34,052 nucleotides of DNA from CAZXEU01 sp964639665. GTDB lineage: Bacteria > Bacteroidota > Rhodothermia > Rhodothermales > Bin80. Under the pieces are notes generated by a model. That model was given only the letters and a program-made list of their open reading frames with translations, did no database searches and was not told the DNA's origin. The stretch spans positions 1 to 34,052 of the forward strand of contig CAZXEU010000120.1 in the NCBI GenBank assembly GCA_964639665.1, written 5' to 3'. Both the position numbers and the translations under genes were made by a program. Position 1 is the stretch's first letter, and each line of letters begins with the position of its first letter. Below, piece by piece: positions 15,151 through 23,662 of the stretch.

Positions 15151-17559
15151 TCACTCTGCCGCGCCGTGCTCGTGGAGGACTTTCCAGACCGCAGGCGGCG
15201 TAATGGGGATCTCCATGTGCGTGACGCCGAGGGGGGAGAGGGCGTCCACAATGGCATTGACAATGGCCGGCGGGGCGCCCACGGTGGCGGATTCTCCCAC
15301 GCCCTTGGCGCCCAGCGGATGGTGGGGACACGGCGTGATCGTCTTGTCCGTCTCCCAGTTCGGCGTTTCCACGGCCGTCGGCACGAGGTAGTCCATAAAG
15401 GTGCCGTTGAGAATGTTGCCGTCCTCGTCGTAGATCAGTGATTCGTACATGGCCGGGGCCAGCCCCTGCGTGAGTCCGCCGTGGATCTGCCCCTCCACGA
15501 TCATGGGATTGATGATGTTGCCACAATCGTCGACGGCCACAAACCGCCTGATGTGCACCTGTCCGGTCCCCTTGTCGATGTCCACCACGCATATATAGGA
15601 GCCGAACGGGAAGGTGAGGTTGGGAGGATCGTAGTAGTGCACGGCCTCGAGGCCGGCCTCCATGCCCTGGGGATGGTTGGTATAGGCCGCGAAGGCGATG
15701 TCCTGGATCGTGGTCGAGCGCTCGGGTGCACCCTTGACGGAAAAGGTGCCGGGCTCCCAATCGAGATCGTCCTCGCTTACCTCCAGCAGATGGGCGGCAA
15801 TCTTGCGCGCCTTGTCGCGAAGCTTGCCCGCGGCCCTGGCCGCGGCGGCTCCGGCGGTAGGCGTGCTTCGGCTGGCATAGGTGCCGAGCCCGTACGGCGC
15901 CGTGTCCGTGTCGCCTTCCTCCACCTGGACGTGCAGGGCCGGAATGCCGAGCTCCTCGGCGATGATCTGGGCGTAGGTGGTTTCATGTCCCTGTCCCTGC
16001 GACTTGGTGCCGAAGCGGGCGATGGCCTTGCCCGTGGGATGGACCCGGATTTCGCAGCTGTCGAACATCTTTATGCCCAGGATATCGAACTGCCGCGAAG
16101 GGCCGGCGCCCACGATTTCCGTGAAGCTGGAAATGCCGATGCCCATGAACTCGCCGCGTGCGCGCTTCTCGGCCTGTTCCCTGCGGAGGTCGTCGTAGCC
16201 GGCGATGTCCATGGCCTTGCGGAGGGCGCCCTCGTAATTGCCGCTGTCGTATTCCCAGCCCATGGGAGACAGGTACGGGAACTGGTCCGGCCGGATAAAA
16301 TTCTGCAGCCGGAGCTCGGCCGGATCCCGGTCCAGCTTCTGGGCCAGGACATCCACCATGCGCTCAATGGCGTGCACGGCTTCCGTGACGCGAAACGAGC
16401 ACCGGTACGCTATGCCGCCGGGGGGCTTGTTGGTGTATACGGCGTCCATCTCCAGAAAGGCCGCCTCCATGTCATACGAACCCGTGCAGATGGAAAACAG
16501 ACCGGCCGGAAACTTGGACGGATTCGCCGCGGCATCCGTGTACCCGTAGTCGGCCACGGTGCGGATGCGCATCGCCTTTATCTTGCCGGCGCTGTCGGCG
16601 GCAAGCTCGCAGTCCATGTGGTAGTCGCGGGCGAAGGAATCGGCCTGCAGGTTCTCCGAACGGTCCTCGATCCACTTGACGGGCTTTCCGATAACGACGC
16701 TCGCCGCGATCGCAATGACGTATCCGGGATAGACGGGCACCTTGCCCCCGAAGCCCCCGCCGATGTCCGGCGAGATGACGCGGATCTTCTCTTCGCTAAG
16801 CCCCACGTGCCCGGCCACGAGGGCGACCACGGTTCGGATGGCGTGCGGCGCCTGCGTCGTCATGTACACTGTCAGGCTGCCGGTTACGGAATCAAAGTCG
16901 GCGACGCATCCGCAGGTCTCGATGGAAGCCACGTGTATGCGCGGGATATGCATCTTCTCCCGCACAACAACATCGGCCGAGGCAAAGGCGCGCTCAGTGG
17001 CCTCGCGGTCGCCGTGCTCCCAGTGCCAGGCCCGGTTGTTCTCCTGACCTTCCTTGTCCGGCCTGAGCAGGGGCGCTCCCGGCTCCATGCTCTGGAAGGG
17101 TGTCACCATGGCCTGCATGGGCTCGTAGTCGACCTCCACGGCTTCAACGCCGTCGGCGGCGCTGTAGCGGTCGGTGGCAATGACGGCGGCCACCTCCTGC
17201 GACTGGTACATCACCGTGTCGGTGGGCAGCACCATCTGCGTGTCCGACATCAGCGTCGGCATCCAGTGCAGGTTGAACTGGGCGAGGGTCTCTCCCGTGA
17301 TCACGGCCAGCACGCCCGGGATGGCCAGGGCGGCCTCAGTGCGGATTTCCTTGATCTTCGCGTAGGCGAACGGGCTGCGGACGATGTCCATGTAGAGCAT
17401 GCCGGGCAGCGCGATGTCGTCGACATACTGGCCCTTGCCCTGCAGGAAGCGCGCGTCTTCCTTGCGCTTCATGCTGTGGCCCATTCCACAGATCTTCTCG
17501 GAGGTTCGTGGCGCCATGGGTATTTGCTTGCTTGAGTGGTTTTGCGCGCAGGTCTGCAC
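15151..17559 (-). CDS. coxL: Form I carbon monoxide dehydrogenase large subunit CoxL
   Basis: The 802-residue catalytic subunit oxidises CO with water to CO2 at a Mo-S-Cu centre. The decisive feature is AYRCSFR at residues 384-390 with Cys387 as the copper ligand. This is the signature of true form I CO dehydrogenases, whereas form II enzymes read AYRGAGR. Other molybdoenzyme motifs are present: GGGFGGK near 267-273, QGQGHETTY, and the catalytic-type Glu756 in GVGESATVG. A GTG start at 17559 gives a length and Cys position close to the Oligotropha enzyme (809 residues, Cys388) and follows the coxS stop by nine bases. An ATG at 17517 is the alternative. It pairs with CoxM (FAD) and CoxS (2x[2Fe-2S]). 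Confidence 0.97.
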   Translation of the reverse strand: MQTCAQNHSSKQIPMAPRTSEKICGMGHSMKRKEDARFLQGKGQYVDDIALPGMLYMDIVRSPFAYAKIKEIRTEAALAIPGVLAVITGETLAQFNLHWMPTLMSDTQMVLPTDTVMYQSQEVAAVIATDRYSAADGVEAVEVDYEPMQAMVTPFQSMEPGAPLLRPDKEGQENNRAWHWEHGDREATERAFASADVVVREKMHIPRIHVASIETCGCVADFDSVTGSLTVYMTTQAPHAIRTVVALVAGHVGLSEEKIRVISPDIGGGFGGKVPVYPGYVIAIAASVVIGKPVKWIEDRSENLQADSFARDYHMDCELAADSAGKIKAMRIRTVADYGYTDAAANPSKFPAGLFSICTGSYDMEAAFLEMDAVYTNKPPGGIAYRCSFRVTEAVHAIERMVDVLAQKLDRDPAELRLQNFIRPDQFPYLSPMGWEYDSGNYEGALRKAMDIAGYDDLRREQAEKRARGEFMGIGISSFTEIVGAGPSRQFDILGIKMFDSCEIRVHPTGKAIARFGTKSQGQGHETTYAQIIAEELGIPALHVQVEEGDTDTAPYGLGTYASRSTPTAGAAAARAAGKLRDKARKIAAHLLEVSEDDLDWEPGTFSVKGAPERSTTIQDIAFAAYTNHPQGMEAGLEAVHYYDPPNLTFPFGSYICVVDIDKGTGQVHIRRFVAVDDCGNIINPMIVEGQIHGGLTQGLAPAMYESLIYDEDGNILNGTFMDYLVPTAVETPNWETDKTITPCPHHPLGAKGVGESATVGAPPAIVNAIVDALSPLGVTHMEIPITPPAVWKVLHEHGAAE

Positions 17560-17568
17560 TGCGCTCTT

Positions 17569-18063
17569 CTAGGCGGCCTCCGCCGCTTCCTGTTGCCGAA
17601 GCTTCTCGGCAGCGTACTGGATGGCCTTCACGATGTTGACATAGCCGGTGCACCGGCACAGGTTGCCGGAGATGCCCCAGCGGATATCGTCCTCGGTGGG
17701 ACTCGGATTCTTTTCCAAGAGCTCGACGGCCCGCAGGATCATCCCGGGCGTACAGAAGCCGCACTGGAGCCCGTGCTCCTCGTGGAAGCCCTCCTGCAGC
17801 GGATGCAGTGCTCCGCCGGCGGCCAGGCCCTCGATGGTCTGGATGCTCTTCCCGTCCGCCTGCACGGCAAGAAGTGTGCATGACTTGATGGATTTGCCGT
17901 CAACGAGTACCGTGCAGGCGCCGCAATGGCTGGTGTCGCAGCCAATGTGCGTGCCCGTCAGCTTCAGCTCGTCGCGTATCAGGTGGACGAGCAGCAGCCG
18001 CGGCTCCACATCCAGCGTGTGCGACTGTCCGTTAACGGATACCGTTATTGATCTGGTAGCCAT
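17569..18063 (-). CDS. coxS: Carbon monoxide dehydrogenase small subunit CoxS (2x[2Fe-2S])
   Basis: The 164-residue iron-sulfur subunit has an N-terminal plant-type ferredoxin cluster site with Cys42, 47, 50 and 62 (GCDTSHCGAC...SC). A C-terminal helical cluster site follows with Cys101, 104, 136 and 138 (QCGFCTPG and NLCRCTG). It carries electrons from the molybdenum site in CoxL to FAD in CoxM. Length and motif spacing are fully typical. Its gene lies 32 bp after coxM and directly before coxL on the same strand. There is no Tat or Sec signal, as expected for a cytoplasmic-face enzyme. Confidence 0.96.
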   Translation of the reverse strand: MATRSITVSVNGQSHTLDVEPRLLLVHLIRDELKLTGTHIGCDTSHCGACTVLVDGKSIKSCTLLAVQADGKSIQTIEGLAAGGALHPLQEGFHEEHGLQCGFCTPGMILRAVELLEKNPSPTEDDIRWGISGNLCRCTGYVNIVKAIQYAAEKLRQQEAAEAA

Positions 18064-18095
18064 GGCGATGTTACAATGGGTAGACGATGGTCAGA

Positions 18096-18965
18096 CTAGC
18101 TTCGGGCCCGGTCGATGGCAACGCGCAGGGCGCGGCGGGTAAGGACGCGGACCATGGCCCGCTTGTACTCTGCGGATCCCCTGAGATCGGACGAGGGCTC
18201 GCTGGCGGCTGCCGCCAATTCCGCCGCGGCGCCGATGTCCGTTTCCTCCAGCGCCGAGCCCGTCAGTCGGTCCTCCGCATCCGCGGCGTGGACCGGCACA
18301 TGAGAAACGTTGGTGAGCCCGATGCCAGCCCTTGCGCAGCGTCCGGCGCCGTCCAGCGTCACCTGCGCCGCGACACCGACAGTGGCGTAGTCACCCACCT
18401 TGCGTTCCAGCTTCAGGTACCCGCCGCCGCTTCTAGTAGGAGGCAGGGGGATCCTGATCTCGGTCAGGATTTCGTCTTCGGCGAGGGCCGTCTCGAAGAA
18501 GCCGACAAAAAAGTCATGCACCCGGATGGTCCTGGAGCCGCCAGGCCCGGTGGCGGCTACGCTTGCTCCGAGGGCTATCATCGTGGCCGGGTGGTCGTTG
18601 CCCGGATCCCCGTGCGCCAGATTGCCGCCCAGGGTCCCGAGGTTTCGCACCTGCGGATCGGCTATGTGCTTGCCCGTGTCGTGCAATATGGGCAGGTGCC
18701 GCCGCACAAGGTCTGAGGCCTCCACGTCTGCTTCTCTCGTGAGCGCTCCTATGAGAAGCTGCCCGTTTTCCTCCCGGATGTAGTTCAGGCCTGGAATCCC
18801 GTTCAGGTCGATGATGTGCGACGGTTCCGCAAGGCGCAGCTTCATCATGGGCAAAAGACTCTGCCCTCCGGTGAGGACCTTGGCTTCGAACCCGTGGGTC
18901 TTGAGAAGCGAGATTGCTTCGTCGAGGGAGGTTGGCGCGTGATAGTCAAATGGAGCCGGTATCAT
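18096..18965 (-). CDS. coxM: Carbon monoxide dehydrogenase medium subunit CoxM (FAD)
   Basis: The 289-residue flavoprotein subunit has the two FAD-binding motifs of the family: GGQSLLP (33-39, within LTGGQSLLPMMKLR) and TLGGNLAHGDPGND (111-124). A C-terminal CO_deh_flav_C domain begins about residue 180 (GGGYLKLERKVGDYATVGVA). It passes electrons from CoxS to the respiratory chain. It is the first gene of the cox operon, so the promoter should lie in 18966-19501. The order M-S-L followed by accessory genes is the classical form I arrangement. Confidence 0.96.
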   Translation of the reverse strand: MIPAPFDYHAPTSLDEAISLLKTHGFEAKVLTGGQSLLPMMKLRLAEPSHIIDLNGIPGLNYIREENGQLLIGALTREADVEASDLVRRHLPILHDTGKHIADPQVRNLGTLGGNLAHGDPGNDHPATMIALGASVAATGPGGSRTIRVHDFFVGFFETALAEDEILTEIRIPLPPTRSGGGYLKLERKVGDYATVGVAAQVTLDGAGRCARAGIGLTNVSHVPVHAADAEDRLTGSALEETDIGAAAELAAAASEPSSDLRGSAEYKRAMVRVLTRRALRVAIDRARS

Positions 18966-19501
18966 GGGTCTGCCTGGTGACTGTCCGGTTGGCAGGAGCT
19001 GGTCCGCAAAGAGGCGGCTGGGTCAAAGTATGAAGAAGGTTCGAAGAGTGCCACCGTTCTAGTGTGCGGATCGGCACCCGGCTCAAGATTATTGACGTCG
19101 CAGTGGCATAGCCGTGCGCGCGCGTTGCCCCGTCGCAAGGCGTCGGCTAGCACGTCGCTATGAAGGCAGCGTAGCACCGCTAGGGATGTGACGTGAACGC
19201 CTCTTGGTATTGAAGGCAGCATTTGTGCCCGTCCGCCGTGCACGATTGTATGGACGACGTGTCCCGGCGACAATGCCTGGCAGTCAAATCTGTGACATAG
19301 AAGGTTGCGGCGTTCCCGCCCGTGGCAAGAGCTGCTCGCTTTGCTACGGAATAATGCCTGCCGGACGCCGGGGCCTTGGTCAACCAGGCTGCGACCAGTG
19401 CGACGAATTCCGCAGGCGCCGCCGCCACCTGTGCATCCGGTTCTGCACTTGCCGGACAAATCATTCCGCTACCGCGTCGCCAGGTACCCGCTATCTCAGC
19501 G
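18966..19501. other. Probable cox operon promoter region
   Basis: This 536-bp spacer separates coxM (minus) from the inverted barrel-gene fragment. On the minus strand about 60 bp before coxM is CATACTTTG, loosely like the Bacteroidota -7 element (TAnnTTTG), but the spacing to a -33 TTG is unclear. No regulator gene is adjacent, and no convincing operator palindrome was found. Confidence 0.35.
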
Positions 19502-19880
19502 CTACAGCCATGGCGCATCCCGAAGATACGCTAGTCTAAGGCTCAAGGGCGTCATGTAGCGATCCAAGTCCAGGCCGCCGCAATAGTGCTGGCCCCTGGT
19601 GCCGAACCCGAGGAACCCCGGCCTGCGCGCATCTTCACAGGGCAGCCGGAAGAATGGCACATAGAGCCGGAATTCTATCGCCAGCCTGTTTCGGTTGAAG
19701 CGCAACCTTTCAAGTCCGAATGCCCCGAATACGCCAAGCCCGGAACCATCCTGCAGAAACACGTCTGATCTGGTGCCAAACAGCCACGAGGCCCCGCCGC
19801 TGATACATGGGGCAATGGACCCGTTCCCCAGGAAGTACCGTCCGCCAATTGCCATCGCGGTTTCGCCAATCGCCGGCCTG
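19502..19880 (-). pseudogene. Inverted 3' fragment of an outer-membrane barrel-like gene
   Basis: Read on the minus strand this encodes IGGRYFLGNGSIAPCISGGAS, then RSDVFLQDGSGLGVFGAFGLE and RFNRNRLAIEFRL. It ends MTPLSLRLAYLRDAPWL and a TAG. It matches the last ~110 residues of the intact barrel-like protein at 20481-21494, including RFNRNRLAIELRL and SLSIAYLRDAPWL. The signal peptide and N-terminal domain are absent, and the terminal ARWW is lost. A longer open frame to 19948 runs upstream but its N-terminus has no similarity to the parent. It is best read as a dead fragment, although a short expressed protein cannot be excluded. Confidence 0.75.
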
Positions 19881-19948
19881 GTTGCGGTCTCGGATGGCAA
19901 GGCCAAGCATTGCCAGCCGCAGGTCGAGAAGCCAGCGGCCAATAGCAC

Positions 19949-20480
19949 GAGTTTTCAGGCATGGTGCTGTCACGGACAAACCGAAATGGTCCATGCTGGG
20001 GCCCTTGCGCGTGCGATGGCCCGGACCTACGAGGGCAGCGTCGAGCAGCCGGCGGATAAGCCGGGGCCGGGCGTTGGGTCCGGCAACGAAATAGCGTTAG
20101 GTCCTCCCAAGCCGGACAGCCCCGCAGCACGCGCCGCAGTAGAATTCCCTGCCTCGGGACCGATCCGAAATGCGAAGGCGCGGTATCGCTGCTTCTAGAA
20201 GGGCCCTTTGACCTGTGCAGCGTCCCGCACAAACAGGCGCTGACGGGCCCGCCCTCCGCTCCGGGGGCTGCCCGATCATCCAGCATCAATCGCGCCAGCC
20301 GATTGTACCGCTCTTTCGGCACTGCATCCCGCCAGTTCCTGGAATTCCTGCGCAACCATGGTTGAATGCAGCCACTGCCAAAGTCGGCACATTGCGGATC
20401 TACGGTAATTCCTTTATCATGCTGTCAAAGCAAGTGGAACGTCAATGCTATCCATAGTTGATGTCCCCTGGACCCGTACT
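19949..20480. other. Spacer before the barrel-like gene
   Basis: No supported gene. Overlapping short frames on both strands lack motifs. The promoter of the barrel/WD40 cassette should be near 20400-20480, where the sequence becomes AT-richer (GGTAATTCCTTTATCATGC near 20404). Confidence 0.4.
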
Positions 20481-21494
20481 ATGTCCACACGATTAGCAGA
20501 ATTGCAGCCGCCCTGCCTATTGGCTCTATTTGCGGCGATTCTATTCGTGTCCGGCCCGGTGCTGGCCCAGGATGATGCCGCGGTGAGTCCGCCCGCCCGG
20601 GCGGACACCACGCGTGCCAGTTGCCTGATTCATAATCCCGCCGGCATCGCGCAATCAGATGCGCATACTGCTGCGCTGCTGGTGTGTCAGGCACTGCGAA
20701 ACAGAGGAGTTGACATCGGGGAGCCGGAAGAGGAGGTCGCCGACACGGACAATGTCTACCGCGTGGGAGTGCACTTCCTGGGAGAAGCGGTGCTGCTTCG
20801 TGTAAGCCACGAGATGCCCGTGGGCACTGTCGTCCGCGAGCGGCAGGTCCGCCTGGTTACGATCGAGGAGGCGTTCGATGCAGCGGAAAGGCTGGTTATT
20901 GCCCTGGAAAGCGAGGAGACGGTGGAGGCCACGGCTACGATGGAGACCTTGCTCGCTGACGACCTGGATGCGGACATCAATCTGTGGGCATTTGGACTGG
21001 TTGCTGCGGCTGCGCCGGGAGAAAGCGCCAGTATTGCTCCCGGCTTTCTGTTCGGATGGCACTATGAAACGCCGCGCTTCGGTATCCTTGCGGATTTTCA
21101 CTTTGCTAACAATGAACGTGAAGATAGCCGATTTCAGTACGGCACCTTGGCAGTCGGCGGGCGATATTTCCTGCAGAATAAGGCCATAGCCCCGTGGATC
21201 AGCGGCGGAGCATCCATGGTGTTTGCTACGAGGTCCGACACTTTTAGCCAGGATGGTACCGGAATAGGGGTCTTCGGTGCAGTCGGACTTGAAATGTTGC
21301 GCTTCAACCGAAACAGACTGGCGATAGAACTGCGGCTTAACCTTCCTTTCTCCAGGTTGGCCGGCGATCCGTACGACTCTTCGTTCTTCGATTTTGACAA
21401 TGGTGGCTTTGGAGCTCAGGATCGCTACGTGGCGCCGATGAGCCTTAGCATCGCGTATCTGCGAGACGCGCCGTGGCTGGCGAGGTGGTGGTAG
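20481..21494 (+). CDS. Putative outer-membrane beta-barrel protein with N-terminal domain
   Basis: A 337-residue exported protein. The ATG at 20481 gives a signal peptide (MSTRLAEL..., hydrophobic core LLALFAAILFVSGP, cleavage near VLAQ). An upstream in-frame ATG at 20445 would add 12 polar residues. The N-terminal domain (about 45-165) contains AALLVCQALRNRGVDIGEP and a regular helix EEAFDAAERLVIALES. The C-terminal half (about 175-337) alternates hydrophobic and polar residues in short strands with Gly turns (GGRYFLQNKAIAPWISGGAS, RFNRNRLAIELRLNLPF), like an outer-membrane barrel of the OmpA/OprF-like or outer-membrane beta-barrel class. It lies 38 bp before a WD40/T9SS gene. Two other fragments of this gene are found nearby (19502-19880 and about 23411-23655). 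Function is unknown. Confidence 0.75.
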   Translation: MSTRLAELQPPCLLALFAAILFVSGPVLAQDDAAVSPPARADTTRASCLIHNPAGIAQSDAHTAALLVCQALRNRGVDIGEPEEEVADTDNVYRVGVHFLGEAVLLRVSHEMPVGTVVRERQVRLVTIEEAFDAAERLVIALESEETVEATATMETLLADDLDADINLWAFGLVAAAAPGESASIAPGFLFGWHYETPRFGILADFHFANNEREDSRFQYGTLAVGGRYFLQNKAIAPWISGGASMVFATRSDTFSQDGTGIGVFGAVGLEMLRFNRNRLAIELRLNLPFSRLAGDPYDSSFFDFDNGGFGAQDRYVAPMSLSIAYLRDAPWLARWW

Positions 21495-21532
21495 TGGCGG
21501 GAGCCGGGACGCCTTCCAATCCGGCGGGCGAA

Positions 21533-23368
21533 ATGCGACACGTGCCCGGCGCAGTTCCCAGAGTATTGATGGCCGCCCTGGTCGCGGCAGTCGCAGTACC
21601 CGTTGGCGCCCAGGTGATCTGGACCTCGCCGCCGGGCAGGCATACCGCTAGCGTGAACTCCGTGGCGATTTCCGCCGATGGAAGGCTGGTAGCCTCGGGC
21701 TCGCAAGATGCTACTGTCAAGCTGTGGGATGTTGCGACGGGAGCGGAAGTGCGTACGATCGAGCACGGTCACTGGGTAGAGGCGGTAGCGTTTTCTCCCG
21801 ACAGTCTCCACGTCGCATCCGGGGGATGGGACGACACGGTAAGGCTGTGGCAGATCGCCACAGGTGCCGAAGTGCAGCAATTTGCTGCGGGCGTACCGGT
21901 ACAGACCCTTGCCTTCTCGCCCGATGGCACGCTCCTGGTCGCAGCCGGAGCGCGGGGTACGATATTGATGTGGGATGCGGCGTCAGGCGACGAGGTCCGG
22001 CAATTCAGCGGGCACGAGGGGTGGGTGCAATCGGTGGCCTTTTCGCCCGACGGCGCATTCATGGTCTCGGGAGGTGGCGATGAGACAGCCCGGTTGTGGG
22101 ACCCTGGCACGGGCGCACAGGTGCGGCAGTTTTCGGATCATACCAGCGAGGTATTGTCAGTAGCCATTTCTCCGGATGGCAGCCAGGTGGCTTCGGCCGC
22201 GGAATATCCTGACGATACGATCCGGCTGTGGGATGCCACCACGGCCAGCGAGGAAGCACTCATTGCCGTGTTCGGCAATCCTTCGTCCATGGCCTACTCG
22301 CCCGACGGAAAGTACCTGGCATCCGGAGCGAACGATTTTTCCGTCCAGTTGTGGGATCTTGCCACGGGCGCGGAAATAGCCGGATTCGTCGGTGATGATT
22401 TCGAGATTAATACAGTTGCCATGTCTCGCGATGGCAAGTACCTCGCATCGGCCTGGGATGGCTACACGGTGCGCTTGTGGGATGTCGCGGCCATGCTGGA
22501 AGGAGGATCCGGCGCCGCCCTCGCACTGGACGGCAGTGTAGATCACCAGACGTTCACGCAGGGCGTGGATATCGGACTGCTGGTCCTTCCAGAGGCAAAA
22601 GGAGGGACAGCGCCCTACACGTACACGCTGGAGCCGGCTCTTCCGCCGGGGCTCATCTTCGATGCCGCAGGACGCACGATAAGTGGCATACCCACTGCTC
22701 CTTCTGGCAGCACGATCTACCTGTATACCGCCCGTGATGCCAATGAATCGACGGCCGCCCAGTCCTTTGCCCTGGCCGTAGTGGCCGAGGTTTCGTTTTC
22801 GGACATGATACCGGACCAGGCGTTTCCGCGCGCTCAGCCCATTGCTCCGCTCGTCCTGCCCCGGGCCGCGGGAGGCCTGGCTCCGGTCGCCTATACGCTG
22901 GATCCCGCGCTGCCCGAAGGATTGGACTTTGATGCCGCCTCCCGCACCATGACCGGTACGCCGACGATGGTCACCAGTGGTCCCTCGGCGTATACCTACA
23001 AGGCGGCTGGCGCAAACGGGTCCTCCGACAGCCTGATGTTTGGCATCGAGGTGTATTCGCCTGTAAGCGCGGAACCCGAAGCGATGCCGGACAGATTCAC
23101 GATGCACGGCAGCTATCCGAATCCGTTTAGGGACCGGACCCGCATCGTGTTTGACCTGCCGTGGCCCGCCCGTGTAAGAGCGGAGGTTCTGGACATAGCG
23201 GGCCGCCGCGTCGGCAGCATTCCGGGCACCGATTTGGGCGCGGGATGGGATCGGAGAATAGAGGTCTCGGGCGCGGGCCTGCCTTCGGGGCCGTACCTGT
23301 ATCGCGTGTACGTTTCATCGCCCGCAGGCAGCACAGTTCATGGCGGGCTCTTTGTGCGCATCCGGTGA
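21533..23368 (+). CDS. Secreted WD40 propeller / Ig-like / T9SS C-terminal domain protein (copy 1)
   Basis: The 611-residue product has a signal peptide (about 1-27, ending VGAQ). Seven WD40 repeats follow (about 28-325, for example SVNSVAISADGRLVASGS and TVKLWDVATG), enough for one closed seven-bladed propeller. Two Ig-like domains come next (about 335-510), each with the pattern LPPGLIFDAAGRTISGIPT / LPEGLDFDAASRTMTGTPT. A type IX secretion C-terminal domain completes the protein (about 525-611, SYPNPFRDRTRIVFDLPWP to the end). WD40 propellers on secreted bacterial proteins are usually binding platforms. The start at 21533 was chosen because it precedes the signal peptide directly. It is probably co-transcribed with the barrel-like gene upstream. 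Its partner and role are unknown. Confidence 0.88.
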   Translation: MRHVPGAVPRVLMAALVAAVAVPVGAQVIWTSPPGRHTASVNSVAISADGRLVASGSQDATVKLWDVATGAEVRTIEHGHWVEAVAFSPDSLHVASGGWDDTVRLWQIATGAEVQQFAAGVPVQTLAFSPDGTLLVAAGARGTILMWDAASGDEVRQFSGHEGWVQSVAFSPDGAFMVSGGGDETARLWDPGTGAQVRQFSDHTSEVLSVAISPDGSQVASAAEYPDDTIRLWDATTASEEALIAVFGNPSSMAYSPDGKYLASGANDFSVQLWDLATGAEIAGFVGDDFEINTVAMSRDGKYLASAWDGYTVRLWDVAAMLEGGSGAALALDGSVDHQTFTQGVDIGLLVLPEAKGGTAPYTYTLEPALPPGLIFDAAGRTISGIPTAPSGSTIYLYTARDANESTAAQSFALAVVAEVSFSDMIPDQAFPRAQPIAPLVLPRAAGGLAPVAYTLDPALPEGLDFDAASRTMTGTPTMVTSGPSAYTYKAAGANGSSDSLMFGIEVYSPVSAEPEAMPDRFTMHGSYPNPFRDRTRIVFDLPWPARVRAEVLDIAGRRVGSIPGTDLGAGWDRRIEVSGAGLPSGPYLYRVYVSSPAGSTVHGGLFVRIR

Positions 23369-23410
23369 TGCAGAGCATGCGAAGCGGCTTGTGCCGCGCC
23401 TGAAGAAGGG

Positions 23411-23655
23411 CGCCATTTGCGTCTTCGGTGCAACCGGACCTGGATAGCGGTGCACTAACCGGAACGGGCTGGATATGGATTTCTGGCTCAAGCTGCCGTG
23501 CTCAAGGCCGGCCTGCAGGCCAGGGAGCCATTCGTTTCGCTGGCATGGCAGTTCCGATGATGTAGGTCCGAATTGGTACAATGGGCCCGGGAATGGCATA
23601 TATTTGGGGAGCGACTTGGCCATTATTGTGGCCGGTGCGGGTCCGGTAGTACCTG
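23411..23655 (+). pseudogene. Decayed 3' remnant of a second barrel-like gene
   Basis: The DNA GTCTTCGGTGCAACCGGACC at 23420 and the next ~60 bases align without gaps to the intact barrel gene around 21271 (GTCTTCGGTGCAGTCGGACT). Further matches follow, through TATATTTGGGGAGCGACTTGG versus TATCTGCGAGACGCGCCGTGG, up to the shared GAAATGCG at the start of the next WD40 gene. Stops interrupt the frame and the 5' three-quarters of the gene is missing. This remnant occupies exactly the place of the barrel gene in copy 1, so the whole barrel-WD40 cassette was once duplicated. Confidence 0.7.
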
Positions 23656-23662
23656 TTTGGAA

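Noticed and set aside
15481..17535. 684-codon open frame on the plus strand opposite coxL
   Set aside because: It is the exact antisense shadow of coxL in GC-rich DNA. The His/Gly/Val-rich translation has no domain, and coxL on the other strand is unambiguous.
21473..21532. Earlier ATG of the first WD40 protein, overlapping the barrel gene
   Set aside because: It would put 20 Gly/Val-rich residues before the signal peptide. The paralog starts at the equivalent of 21533 and has the same length from there.
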